Shown: positions 32,123-40,429, counted from the first letter of the stretch. The stretch is DNA of 64,000 nt from Terriglobia bacterium (GCA_020073215.1 JAIQFO010000016.1:1-64000); one strand, 5' to 3'. The notes: generated by a model from the sequence alone, not told the origin. Made by a program: numbers and translations.

Positions 32123-32261
32123 CTAGAGGATGCTCCACCCTGAAGTAGGACGGGTGGCGCGCTCAAGCCCGGTTTTGTTTTGGCTTGAGTGGGGATGTTC
32201 ACCATCCCTGATCGAAATCCATTGACTTAAGCCCCGCCGCGCGCCACGATAGAGATCTGAT
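32123..32261. repeat. Family B hairpin after the SnoaL-like gene
   Basis: GACGGGTGGCGCGCTCAAGC, then CCGGTTTTGTTTTGGCTTGAG and TGGGGATG (about 32150-32199), is a variant of the hairpin at 29553-29600. Confidence 0.55.
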
Positions 32262-32317
32262 TGGGGCAGTTTCGAGGCGCATCCGTCCACCAAGACGGCC
32301 CTCGAAGCTGCCCCAAA
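32262..32317. repeat. Long two-stem hairpin
   Basis: GGGGCAGTTTCGAGG pairs with CCTCGAAGCTGCCCC. The loop carries its own CCGTC/GACGG stem. It lies directly before the duplicated units at 32360 and 32516. Confidence 0.65.
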
Positions 32318-32359
32318 CCCATTTTCAGTGCTCTTTGAAAAGTTAACTCGTTGGTTCTT

Positions 32360-32614
32360 AAAGACTTTACCCGCAAGTCCTTTAAACCCAAAGACCTGGC
32401 GGGAGCCACCCCCTAAGTCTTTGATTCCAAAAGACCGGTGAGATGAGGGGGGTACCCCACTTGCCGACTAGTAAATAGGCAGGAAAACAATGGATCTCGT
32501 AAGTTATTGACTTTCAAAGACTTTACCCGCAAGTCCTTTGAACCCAAAGACCTGGCGGGAGCCACCTCCTAAGTCTTTGATTCCAAAAGACCGAAAAAAG
32601 GGGGGGGTACCCCA
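32360..32614. repeat. Two copies of a structured ~100-bp unit
   Basis: Unit 1 is 32360-32460 and unit 2 is 32516-32614. Both contain AAAGACTTTACCCGCAAGTC, CCAAAGACCTGGCGGGAGCC and CTAAGTCTTTGATTCCAAAA, and end in GGGGTACCCCAC. Within each unit AAAGACTT pairs with AAGTCCTTT, CAAAGAC pairs with GTCTTTG, and GGGGTACCCC is a perfect palindrome. No coding potential is seen. They lie upstream of the fur-like gene. Confidence 0.75.
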
Positions 32615-32817
32615 CCCGTACTAGTTGGTTAGTAATGTAAGAGTAAACAGCCAGGGGAAAAAAGAAGGAATAAGTCAGCTTGTTTGAAGCGATTTCCCCT
32701 CGCAGGCTGCAATGAGGAGCAGCGAGGGAAGTCCGATTGGCGTAACCCGATCTCGCCAAGTATCATGTCTCGGAACCTCAGCGCGCGTTATCATCTAGAG
32801 TTTCCGCGCCGTCCAAC

Positions 32818-33318
32818 ATGCTGCAGAAACGAATCGACGATCGGCCATCTATCTCGCCGGAGAACATCCGCGAAGCTGAAGGAATTTTCCTGCAGCATCT
32901 TCGTCGGGTTGGACTGAAGCAGACCGAACAGCGCAGCGCAATCCTGCGGACCTTTCTCGAAACCCGCGAACATCTCTCGACCGACGAGTTGCATCGACTG
33001 GTGAAGAAAACCGACCCGCGCATCGGATTCACCACCGTCTACCGAACGCTGAAGCTGCTGGCAGGTTGCGGCTTGGCCAGCGAAGTCGCCTTTCACGACG
33101 GCATCGCGCGCTACGAACACCAGTACAACCGCCGCAGTCATCACCACATGGTGTGCACCGAGTGCGGCGCTTCGGTGGAATTTTTTTCGGAAAAAGTCGG
33201 AGAAATCGAACGCGAGATCGGACGCAAACACCACTACGTTACCACTCGCCACACCTTCCAGATCTACGGCGTTTGCGAGCCGTGCCACAAGAAGGCGAAT
33301 GGACGCCGAATTGTCTAG
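32818..33318 (+). CDS. Fur family transcriptional regulator
   Basis: This protein of 166 residues has the Fur layout: an N-terminal winged helix (GLKQTEQRSAILRTFLETREHLSTDELH, IGFTTVYRTLKLL) and a C-terminal dimerisation/metal domain. Metal-binding features are HHHMVCTECG and GVCEPC, which form a Cys4 structural zinc site as in Fur, PerR and Zur. The sensing metal cannot be decided. It overlaps the next gene by 20 bases. The structured repeats directly upstream occupy its promoter region. Confidence 0.9.
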   Translation: MLQKRIDDRPSISPENIREAEGIFLQHLRRVGLKQTEQRSAILRTFLETREHLSTDELHRLVKKTDPRIGFTTVYRTLKLLAGCGLASEVAFHDGIARYEHQYNRRSHHHMVCTECGASVEFFSEKVGEIEREIGRKHHYVTTRHTFQIYGVCEPCHKKANGRRIV

Positions 33319-33772
33319 CCCGTCGAATAGTTCCGCGAATGATCCGGCGAATCCGGCCGAGACCACGGCGAAGTGTCCCCATTGCGGAACGGCGATGCCG
33401 GCAAACGCGGCCTTCTGTCCGGGTTGCGGATGGTCGATGACACCGCTTCCCGCGGCGGACCGGGCAGCTGCGGCCGTAGCTTATTTCACCTTCATTCCTG
33501 CCGCGGTGCTCTTGTTTCTGCCGGCATTTCGCAACCGCCGTTTTGTCCGCTTTCATGCCTGGCAAAGCGTGTTGCTCTGGGCAGCGTTTTTCGTTTTGAC
33601 CGTTGCCGCGCTCTTGCTTTCGAACGTCGCTGCCGCCATGCTTCTTCTTCTGTTTGGAATTCTGGCGTCGCTGGCCATGTTGTTCTTGTGGATGGTTCTG
33701 TCTCTCAAGGCATGGCAGGGCGAACGCTTCGAATTGCCGCTGTTCGGTAAACTGGCGGCGCGAATGAAGTAG
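33299..33772 (+). CDS. Zinc-ribbon membrane protein (DUF4870-like)
   Basis: The 157-residue protein has an N-terminal zinc ribbon (CPHCGTAMPANAAFCPGCGW, about residues 26-45). Two or three membrane helices follow (YFTFIPAAVLLFLPAF, VLLWAAFFVLTVAALLLSNVA, LLLLFGILASLAMLFLWMVL). FVRFHAWQS between helices resembles DUF4870/TMEM-like proteins. Its start lies inside the fur-like gene (20-base overlap), so its expression is probably coupled to the regulator. Function unknown. Confidence 0.8.
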   Translation: MDAELSSPSNSSANDPANPAETTAKCPHCGTAMPANAAFCPGCGWSMTPLPAADRAAAAVAYFTFIPAAVLLFLPAFRNRRFVRFHAWQSVLLWAAFFVLTVAALLLSNVAAAMLLLLFGILASLAMLFLWMVLSLKAWQGERFELPLFGKLAARMK

Positions 33773-33774
33773 GG

Positions 33775-33863
33775 CAGGTCTCAGGTCTCAGGAAAACCCG
33801 CAACCACGACCTGGAATGATTGGCTTTTTCTGAGACCTGACACCCAAGACCTGAGACCTGGTT
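33775..33863. repeat. Family E inverted pair of GGTCTCA arrays
   Basis: CAGGTCTCAGGTCTCAGG (33776-33793) and CTGAGACCTGACACCCAAGA followed by CCTGAGACCTGG (33830-33861) are inverted relative to each other and would fold into a hairpin about 85 bases long between the two genes. Confidence 0.7.
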
Positions 33864-33930
33864 TTACATTCTCGTCGTCATCGTTCAAAATAATTGATTC
33901 ACTATCGCACTTTTATCCCAGGAGACCTCA

Positions 33931-34929
33931 TTGACCCAGCTTCAGCGCGTTAAGATCAGCGCTCTCGGCACCTACGTTCCGCCCCGCCTTCTCACTAACG
34001 CCGACCTCGAAAAACTTGTCGACACCAATGACCAATGGATTATGGAGCGTGTCGGTATCCGCGAACGTCACCTCGTCGACAAAGGGGTTGCGACCAGCGA
34101 CCTTGCGGTCGAGGCGGCGAAGAAAGCGCTCGCCGAACGCGGCATCAGCCCTTCCGATCTCGATGCGATCGTGGTGGGAACGGTTACGCCCGACATGTTT
34201 TTCCCTTCCACCGCTTGCCTGGTCCAACACAAGCTCGGCGCGAAGAATGTCTGGGGATTCGATGTCTCGGCTGCCTGTTCCGCCTTTGTATACGCGTTGC
34301 AAGCCGGAGCGCAGTTCGTCGCCACCGGATCCCACAAGAAAGTGCTCGTAATTGGCGCCGATGTGATGTCGTCGATCATCGATTACACCGACCGCGCGAC
34401 CTGTGTCATCTTTGGCGACGGAGCGGGAGCGGTTCTGCTCGAACCGGCGGAAGACGACTCCGTCGGCCTCATCGACTTTCTGCACGAGGTAGATGGATCG
34501 GGCGGTTGCGCGCTCTACATGCCAGGGGGCGGAAGCCTGAATCCCTCGACCCACGAAACCGTCGACAAGAAGATGCACTTCGTTCATCAGGACGGAGCAG
34601 CCGTCTTCAAGTTCGCGGTGCGGAGGATGGCGTCGCTCTGCGAAGAAATTCTCCAGCGCAACCACCTCAAAGGCTGCGACATCGACGCCTTCATTCCCCA
34701 CCAGGCGAACAAGCGCATCATTACCGCGACGGCCGATCGGCTGAAGATGCGTCCCGAAGCCGTGATCCTCAACATCGAGCAGTACGGCAACACCACCGCG
34801 GGAACGATTCCGCTGGCCATGGAAACCGCGCGCCAGGACGGCAAGTTGAAGAAGGGAAGTCTGGTGCTGCTGGCTTCGGTCGGTGCGGGATTCACGCTCG
34901 GCGCGACGTTGCTCAGGTGGGCGTACTAA
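33931..34929 (+). CDS. fabH: 3-oxoacyl-ACP synthase III
   Basis: FabH condenses acyl-CoA with malonyl-ACP to start fatty acid synthesis. The Cys-His-Asn triad is visible: Cys in [12 protein letters not shown] (near residue 115), His in IPHQANKRI, and Asn in [10 protein letters not shown]. The start is TTG 33931, with AGGAGACC at good distance, and the N-terminus [17 protein letters not shown] is typical. It is 332 residues, the usual length. It is not next to other fab genes here. Confidence 0.93.
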   Translation: MTQLQRVKISALGTYVPPRLLTNADLEKLVDTNDQWIMERVGIRERHLVDKGVATSDLAVEAAKKALAERGISPSDLDAIVVGTVTPDMFFPSTACLVQHKLGAKNVWGFDVSAACSAFVYALQAGAQFVATGSHKKVLVIGADVMSSIIDYTDRATCVIFGDGAGAVLLEPAEDDSVGLIDFLHEVDGSGGCALYMPGGGSLNPSTHETVDKKMHFVHQDGAAVFKFAVRRMASLCEEILQRNHLKGCDIDAFIPHQANKRIITATADRLKMRPEAVILNIEQYGNTTAGTIPLAMETARQDGKLKKGSLVLLASVGAGFTLGATLLRWAY

Positions 34930-34933
34930 GAGC

Positions 34934-34957
34934 AGGTCTTAGGTCTTAGGTCTTAGG
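34934..34957. repeat. Family E array, left arm around the four-helix-bundle gene
   Basis: Three AGGTCTT units end in AGG. The stop codon of the minus-strand four-helix-bundle gene (34953-34955) lies inside this array. Confidence 0.75.
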
Positions 34958-35327
34958 AAACCCTTGGTGTCGAGACTTGGAAACGGGTGATCAGGCCGTT
35001 CAGGATCCGGCCTAGTTCTTCGGTCTGCGATTCCAGGCTCTTGAATGCTGCAAAGTCGATGTAATCCAGATCGCGCGCTATCGAAAGTTGAGTCTGCAAT
35101 TCGAGCAGCGAACCGCGAGCATGATACAGAAATTGTACAAATTCCTTTCGGGAATAACGCCCCTTTCCTTCGGCGATGTTGCTCGGGACTGACACCGCTG
35201 CGCGCCGCATTTGTGAACTGAGTCCGTAAACTTCGTCTCTCGGAAAACGGCGAGTACAGCGATACACATCCAAGGCGACGCTCTTCGCCTTTTGCCAGGC
35301 AATCAGATCCCGATAACTATCCGACAT
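34953..35327 (-). CDS. Four-helix-bundle protein (S23/IVP-like)
   Basis: This protein of about 124 residues matches the four-helix-bundle (23S rRNA intervening-sequence protein, S23) family: YRDLIAWQKAKSVALDVYRCTRRFP, YGLSSQMRRAAVSVPSNIAEGKGRYS, and FVQFLYHARGSLLELQTQL. In some bacteria such proteins are encoded in 23S rRNA intervening sequences; others act as accessory factors of diversity-generating retroelements. Neither context is present here. The gene lies between inverted GGTCTTA arrays, and its stop codon is part of the left one. ATG 35327 is the likely start; an upstream start adds six residues. Confidence 0.85.
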   Translation of the reverse strand: MSDSYRDLIAWQKAKSVALDVYRCTRRFPRDEVYGLSSQMRRAAVSVPSNIAEGKGRYSRKEFVQFLYHARGSLLELQTQLSIARDLDYIDFAAFKSLESQTEELGRILNGLITRFQVSTPRVS

Positions 35328-35410
35328 AGCGTCCCTCACGACCAAACTAAATCGGCCGCGAAATTTCCACGGTGACGCCCATCACGTAGAGATTGTTTGG
35401 TTTTGATTTT

Positions 35411-35440
35411 CCTAAGACCTAAGACCTAAGACCTGAGACC
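35411..35440. repeat. Family E array, right arm, overlapping the purQ 3' end
   Basis: CCTAAGACCTAAGACCTAAG followed by ACCTGAGACC is inverted relative to 34934-34957. The purQ stop (35412-35414) and its last codons are read from it. Confidence 0.8.
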
Positions 35441-36122
35441 CTGCTTCCACCAGCGACTCAAAAATCTTGCATCCATCGACGCCGCCCAGTTCGGGTTCGG
35501 CGGCGCGTTCGGGATGGGGCATCATGCCGAGGACGTTGCGTCCCGTACTGCAGATGCCGGCGATATTTTCCAACGATCCGTTGGGATTCGCTTCCGGCGT
35601 GATTTCGCCTTGCGCGTTTGCGTAGCGGAACACAATGCGGTTGTCGCGCTTCAGCTCGGCGAGCGTCGTCTCGTCGCAAAAATAATTGCCTTCCATGTGC
35701 CCGATGGGGATGGTCAGCACTTCGCCCTGGCGGCAGGCATTCGTAAACGGAGTCTCGTTGTTTTCAACTCTCACCTGCACCGGCTTGCAGACGTATTTCA
35801 AGCCAATGTTGCGCATCAGCGCTCCGGGCAGTAATCCCGACTCACACAAAATCTGGAAGCCGTTGCAGATGCCGAGGACCAACCCGCCCCCGGCCGCGAA
35901 CTTGCGGACGGATTCCATCACGGGCGAGAACTTGGCGATGGCGCCGGTGCGCAGGTAGTCTCCGTACGCGAAGCCTCCCGGCACAATCACCACATCGCAA
36001 TTCTCGAGGTCGTGCGAGTCGTGCCACAGGAGAGTTGCCTCCTGCTTCGCCACCCGCTTAGCCGTCCAGAAAGCATCGTGATCGCAGTTCGAACCGGGGA
36101 AAATTATGACGCCGAATTTCAT
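35412..36122 (-). CDS. purQ: Phosphoribosylformylglycinamidine synthase, glutaminase subunit
   Basis: PurQ supplies ammonia from glutamine to PurL in step four of purine synthesis. It is a class I glutamine amidotransferase with the nucleophile Cys in GICNGFQILCE and His/Glu in MPHPERAAEPE. IIFPGSNCDHDAFWTAKR at the start is typical of PurQ. At 236 residues it has normal length, but its last four codons (GLRS) and stop come from the GGTCTCA/GGTCTTA array. purL and purS are not in the window. Confidence 0.93.
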   Translation of the reverse strand: MKFGVIIFPGSNCDHDAFWTAKRVAKQEATLLWHDSHDLENCDVVIVPGGFAYGDYLRTGAIAKFSPVMESVRKFAAGGGLVLGICNGFQILCESGLLPGALMRNIGLKYVCKPVQVRVENNETPFTNACRQGEVLTIPIGHMEGNYFCDETTLAELKRDNRIVFRYANAQGEITPEANPNGSLENIAGICSTGRNVLGMMPHPERAAEPELGGVDGCKIFESLVEAGSQVLGLRS

Positions 36123-36251
36123 CGATAACCTCGAGTCAATTATATCGGCCGGGAGATGAGTCTATGGTGGCGAGCGCCGATTCTTAGGTCAAGGAAAAAG
36201 TGCTGGACTTTCCCGATCCATCTATTCTTTTAACCCAAGCGCTTAGGAATC

Positions 36252-36518
36252 GTGATAGAATTCTGCGAGGTGCCGACCGTTCTCAGATTTGATGGGATGC
36301 GGGTCGTGATCTATCCAAACGATCACCGACCGGCTCACGTCCACGTGATAGGACGAGGCTTTGAAGCAGTTTTCAATCTGAATTGTCCGGGCGGACCGGT
36401 GGAGCTTCGGGAGAATTACGGGTTTTCAAGGCGAGAACTCACGCGCATCCACGGTGCATTGACGGAGCGTTTGGATGAAGCCTGCCGAGCATGGGAGGGA
36501 ATACATGGCATTGCGTGA
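36252..36518 (+). CDS. DUF4160 protein
   Basis: The 88-residue protein has the DUF4160 pattern: VPTVLRFDGMRVVIYPNDHRPAHVHVIGRG, then an Asn/Glu strand and a C-terminal helix with TRIHGALTERLDEACRAWEGIHG. The start is GTG 36252 after AGGAATC; family members often begin at the VPTVLRF position, so GTG 36270 is possible. It precedes and slightly overlaps the DUF2442 gene. DUF4160/DUF2442 pairs recur in bacterial genomes and have been suspected to be toxin-antitoxin modules, but this is unproven. Confidence 0.85.
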   Translation: MIEFCEVPTVLRFDGMRVVIYPNDHRPAHVHVIGRGFEAVFNLNCPGGPVELRENYGFSRRELTRIHGALTERLDEACRAWEGIHGIA

Positions 36519-36918
36519 CAATTTCGAACCGGCTAACCAGAGGGCTAAGGAGCTGCAAGGGGCCGCTCCCCAGGCTGTCTCGGCGCATTACGACCGCCGA
36601 ACGGGCCAAATCGTAATCGCTCTCAGCTCCAAATTGATTCTGAGTTTCCTACCGCGCGATGCTCAAGGTTTGGAGAACGCTAAGCCATCGCAACTTGACC
36701 AAATTGAAATCACGCCGTCCGGGTTTGGAATTCACTTTCCCAAGCTCGATGCGGATCTCTACGTGCCGGGCCTATTGGAGGGTTTTCTGGGCTCGAAGAA
36801 GTGGATGGCGTCCAGACTTGGTCAAATTGGAGGACGATCCAGAAGCCGAGCCAAGAGAGCGGCTTCCAAGGCCAACGGAAGGCTCGGCGGAAGACCAAGA
36901 AAAGCAGCTCGAGGTTAG
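36505..36918 (+). CDS. DUF2442 protein
   Basis: This protein has about 137 residues. The DUF2442 core is visible: VSAHYDRRTGQIVIALSSKLILSFLPRDAQGL, ITPSGFGIHFPKLDADLYVPGLLEGFLGS. The C-terminal tail is basic and ends in NGRLGGRPRKAA, an AT-hook-like pattern common in this family. GGGAGGGAATAC precedes ATG 36505. It overlaps the DUF4160 gene by 14 bases. Joint action is inferred. Confidence 0.85.
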   Translation: MALRDNFEPANQRAKELQGAAPQAVSAHYDRRTGQIVIALSSKLILSFLPRDAQGLENAKPSQLDQIEITPSGFGIHFPKLDADLYVPGLLEGFLGSKKWMASRLGQIGGRSRSRAKRAASKANGRLGGRPRKAARG

Positions 36919-36947
36919 GTCCGCAACCAAAGTTTGCGACGAATATT

Positions 36948-37844
36948 TCAGAAGAGGCGGGTGACGCCTTCTTCGAGCACCACCACTTTATCTCTCACGC
37001 CCGCCCTGCGCGCGGCGCGCTCCAGCAACTGAAGCGGCTCTTCGAGGGGTTCATGCGAGAGGCGAAACGTTCCGTAATGCATGGGCACCATCCAGCGGGC
37101 CTTCAGGTCGAGAAAGGCCTGGGTGGCGTCGGCGGGACTGGCGTGGACGTTGCGGAACTGCGGCGGATTGTAGGCGCCAATCGGCAGCAGCGCCAGTTCG
37201 GGCGACAAGCGGCGCCCGATTTCGCGGAAGCCTGCGAAGTAGGCGGTGTCTCCGGCGTGGTAGACGGAATGTTTGCCGGCGCGCAGCACGTATCCGCCAT
37301 AGCCGCGGTGCGAATCCTTGATGACGCGCGCGCCCCAATGCCGCGACGGGACGTGGGTGATGTCGAGCGCGCCGTGGCGATAGGTGTTCCACCATTCGAG
37401 TTCGACAATTTCTCCGAAGCCGAGATCGTCGACCAGGTCGAACAAGTGATGCGGGACGACCAGCGTGGGTGCGGTCCCGGTTTGGCGCCGCGTTTGCCGC
37501 GCGATGGTGCGCAGCGACTGGCGATGCAGGTGATCGAAGTGGGCGTGCGTTACCAGCACAACATCCATGGCAGGCAGGTCGCGCAAATTCAATCCCGGCT
37601 GGCGCAGGCGCTTGAGAAGGAAGAGCCAGCGCGCGAAGTTGGGATCGATGACGACGTTCTGTCCCCCGATTTGCAGAAAAAAGCTGGAGTGCCCGATAAA
37701 GGTGACGCCCAGTTCGCCGTTCGTAACCAGTTGCGGTTTGTGAGTCTCGCCGGTGCGCGGTGTGACCGCGGAATGCCGCATCAGGCGGGTAAACTGGCTG
37801 GCGCGCTTGCGCAGCGCGGCATTTTTTAGCGAGGACTTTAACAT
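36948..37844 (-). CDS. MBL-fold metallo-hydrolase
   Basis: This 298-residue beta-lactamase-fold hydrolase shows the metal motif THAHFDHLH and TFIGHSSFFLQIGGQNVVIDPNFARW near the start. Further ligands are likely in YHAGDTAYF and VPMHYGTF. It resembles the UlaG/NAPE-phospholipase-D-like branch, which cleaves lactones or phosphodiesters; the substrate is unknown. It stands alone, between the DUF2442 gene (convergent) and the Maf-like gene. Confidence 0.87.
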   Translation of the reverse strand: MLKSSLKNAALRKRASQFTRLMRHSAVTPRTGETHKPQLVTNGELGVTFIGHSSFFLQIGGQNVVIDPNFARWLFLLKRLRQPGLNLRDLPAMDVVLVTHAHFDHLHRQSLRTIARQTRRQTGTAPTLVVPHHLFDLVDDLGFGEIVELEWWNTYRHGALDITHVPSRHWGARVIKDSHRGYGGYVLRAGKHSVYHAGDTAYFAGFREIGRRLSPELALLPIGAYNPPQFRNVHASPADATQAFLDLKARWMVPMHYGTFRLSHEPLEEPLQLLERAARRAGVRDKVVVLEEGVTRLF

Positions 37845-38131
37845 CGGTTGACCGGCCCGCGGAAGAACGCGGACTATTCACACATTATCGGCTTTGTTTT
37901 CGGAAGTCTCTAGTCTATTTTGATGCTCCCGAGAGAGCTATCGACACTCAGAAGCCCAATTTCTTCGGAGAGGTTTTTCTGGATTCTTTCCGGGTAAAGA
38001 CCTCTGTTTTCCTTGACCGTGACTTTGCCGGTCATATCTAATTCAAGTCTGGAAATGCTTGGAACATCGGTACAGAGTTTTTTCAGCAACCTGCAATCGC
38101 GTCAGGGGTGACACTGGATAGGTGACATGCA

Positions 38132-38698
38132 ATGAGAGTGGTTCTTGCATCCGAATCGCAATCGCGACGGCGGGCGCTCGACATCCTGGGGCTTCGGTAT
38201 GAAGTTTGTCCCAGCGCGATCGATGAGAAGTCGATCCGGGACACCGACCCTGCCGCACTGACGAAGAAGCTGGCGGAAGCGAAAGCGTGGAAAGTTGCCG
38301 GCACACTGCAGGACGCGGTCGTGGTTTCGGGCGACGCGGTGGTAGCGAAAGAGGGAAAGATTCTTGAGAAGCCGCGCAGTAACGATGAAGCCTCGGAATT
38401 TCTCCGTAAGCTTTCCGGCAGCGCGTTCCAGTTCGTGACGTCGCTCACCGTACTTCGTTCGGATACAAGAAAGATGCTGTCTACCGTCGAAGTTTCGGAG
38501 ATCAAGTTTCGCCGGCTCATCGAGTCAGAAATCAGCGACTACGTCGGGAGATATCCCGTGCTCAGCTTTGCCGGGGCCTTCGAAGGCGACGGAGTCCTGC
38601 GCTTTGCCGACTCCGTCTCCGGCAGCTACAACTTTGTCACTGCGCTGCCGGTGAGCCGGCTGGCGGTATTTCTTCGAGAGCAGGGGGTCGAAGTGTAG
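38132..38698 (+). CDS. Maf-like nucleoside triphosphate pyrophosphatase
   Basis: The 188-residue protein has the Maf layout: LASESQSRRRALDILGLRYEVCPSAIDE, VVSGDAVVAKEGKILEKPRSNDEA, and a C-terminal GAFEGDGVLRFADSVSGSYNFVTALP. Maf proteins hydrolyse non-canonical or canonical nucleotides. The motifs are divergent: a Ser-Arg-rich loop replaces the usual SxSPRRxxLL, and GDAVV replaces DT. It may therefore act on another substrate. The start is ATG 38132. Confidence 0.75.
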   Translation: MRVVLASESQSRRRALDILGLRYEVCPSAIDEKSIRDTDPAALTKKLAEAKAWKVAGTLQDAVVVSGDAVVAKEGKILEKPRSNDEASEFLRKLSGSAFQFVTSLTVLRSDTRKMLSTVEVSEIKFRRLIESEISDYVGRYPVLSFAGAFEGDGVLRFADSVSGSYNFVTALPVSRLAVFLREQGVEV

Positions 38699-38716
38699 AC
38701 GGTTTCAGTGGTCGCT

Positions 38717-38806
38717 TGCACTCGTGCCATAAACGGTTTTGGGAAGGACGGCTTCAGCCGTGCCATTACCGGCCAATAAACACGCGGGCTTTAGCCCCTG
38801 AGGGCC
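38717..38806. repeat. Family A element, partial
   Basis: TGCCATAAACGGTTTTGGGA, GGACGGCTTCAGCCGTGCCA and GCGGGCTTTAGCCCCTGAGG match the element at 23549-23682. Terminal repeats are mostly lost. Confidence 0.65.
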
Positions 38807-38869
38807 CAACAGCCAACCATTGATAAGATCGGTTCTTGCACAAAATACGTTTGGGAGGAATCAACGCCG

Positions 38870-39751
38870 ATGCGCGTCGCTTTTCTGGGCATGGGAATTA
38901 TGGGACGGTCGATGGCCACGAACCTGGTCAAAGCCGGACACGAGGTTGCGGTGTGGAACCGCACTGGCGGCAAAGACGTCGCAGGCGCGCGCAGCGCCAC
39001 TTCTCCGGCGGATGCGGCGACGGGCGCGGAAGTGGTGTGGATGTGCCTCTCCGACACCAAGGCCGTTGACGCGGTGCTATTTGGCGTGGGCGGCCTGGAG
39101 CCAGTTCTGTCCGCCGGCATGATTATTGCCGATTCGAGCACGATTTCTCCGTCGGCCACGCGGCGTTTTGCCGAGCGCGTGAAGGCGCGCGGGGTCGACT
39201 ATGTGGATGCTCCGATGACCGGCTCGAAAATTGCCGCCGAAGCGGGCAGCCTGATCTTTATGGTGGGCGGAGACGATGCCGTGCTGGCTCGCTTGCAGCC
39301 ACTTTTCCAGGCGATGGGCAAGCAGGTGTTCCACATGGGTGAAACCGGCAAGGGACAGGCGACGAAGCTGGTCATGAATCTGCAGATTGCCCTCATCTAT
39401 GAAGGCTTCGCCGAAGCGCTCACGCTGGCCGCGAAGTTGGGCGTGGACGTGGAAAAGCTGTTGCCGCTGGTGCAGGCTTCGATGGTGCGATCGGGAGTGG
39501 TGGACTACAAAGCTCCGTTCATCATGAAGCGCGATTTCTCCCCTAATTTTCCGCTGCGGCTGATGCTGAAAGACATACGCCTGGCGCTTGACGCCGCCAA
39601 GGAATCGCGCGTGCGCCTGCCTGGACTCGAAGCGGTGGAAGAGGTGTACGACGTCGCGGCCGAGGAAGGGCAGCAGGATCTGGACTACGCGTCGACCCTG
39701 ACTCTGCTCGAAAAATGGGCGGGCGTGGAAGTGAAGGGGGCAACCAAGTAG
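38870..39751 (+). CDS. NAD(P)-dependent beta-hydroxyacid dehydrogenase
   Basis: This member of the 3-hydroxyisobutyrate dehydrogenase family has 293 residues. The Rossmann motif is FLGMGIMG (about residues 4-11). The substrate motif is DAPMTGSKIAAEAGSL, and the catalytic Lys lies in GKGQATKLVMN. The sequence is closest in feel to GLYR1/succinic-semialdehyde reductases, but the family is broad and the substrate unassigned. It stands downstream of a family A element and has no co-directional partner. Confidence 0.88.
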   Translation: MRVAFLGMGIMGRSMATNLVKAGHEVAVWNRTGGKDVAGARSATSPADAATGAEVVWMCLSDTKAVDAVLFGVGGLEPVLSAGMIIADSSTISPSATRRFAERVKARGVDYVDAPMTGSKIAAEAGSLIFMVGGDDAVLARLQPLFQAMGKQVFHMGETGKGQATKLVMNLQIALIYEGFAEALTLAAKLGVDVEKLLPLVQASMVRSGVVDYKAPFIMKRDFSPNFPLRLMLKDIRLALDAAKESRVRLPGLEAVEEVYDVAAEEGQQDLDYASTLTLLEKWAGVEVKGATK

Positions 39752-39861
39752 ACGACGGCGGTCAGCGTAGATTCGAAGGTGCGATGCTCACAGGCGACTG
39801 CCGAGTTTGGATTGGACGGGCGAGTCGCCCGTCCCCACACGAGCCTTGGGTCTCGCGATTT

Positions 39862-40308
39862 CTACTTCTTGGCGAATGCGCGAACGTAGTTCACCAGGTT
39901 CCAGATGTCGTCATCCTTGGCGCGGTCGCCTTCGGGGGGCATGTCGCCCTTGCCATGGCGGATGGTGTGGAACAGTTGGCCGTCAGTGTGGTTCTTCAGC
40001 GCGTCCGGGTTGGTGAAATCGGTGACGTTCTTGATGTCCGACGCCATGTCGCCCTTGCCGTCGCCTTTGTCGCCATGACACATCGCGCAGTCGATGGCGT
40101 ACATCTTCTTGGCTTTGGCGAGCGATTCCTGAGTCGGCTTGACGGGATTGACCCTGCCGGCATCGTCGGCCGCGGTCTTGTCGGGGGCGGGCGCTTTGGC
40201 GGGAGGCTGGTCCTTCTGCGCCCATAACACGAACACAAAGAAGAACAACGCGAAGAAAACCAATAGAGTCTTCAGCAATGCTTCTCTCTGTCCCAATTCC
40301 CTTTTCAA
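39862..40308 (-). CDS. Small c-type cytochrome
   Basis: The 148-residue precursor has an N-terminal export helix (LLKTLLVFFALFFFVFVLWAQ), a Pro/Ala/Lys linker, and a class I cytochrome c domain. The single haem site is CAMCHGDKGDGKGDM, and a Met ligand is likely in GKGDMPPEGD. The start is TTG 40308, preceded by AGGAGGTGTCCG. It probably carries electrons in the periplasm; no oxidase lies nearby. The end of the gene faces the dehydrogenase gene. Confidence 0.88.
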   Translation of the reverse strand: MKRELGQREALLKTLLVFFALFFFVFVLWAQKDQPPAKAPAPDKTAADDAGRVNPVKPTQESLAKAKKMYAIDCAMCHGDKGDGKGDMASDIKNVTDFTNPDALKNHTDGQLFHTIRHGKGDMPPEGDRAKDDDIWNLVNYVRAFAKK

Positions 40309-40429
40309 CGGACACCTCCTATTCGAACAGAAGGATAGAACTGCTAAAGATACTCCACCGCGCGGGAACCTGCACGAACAGTTTGCTGGCCTGGACCGCG
40401 GGGGAATCACGCGCGACATCGTTCACTGT

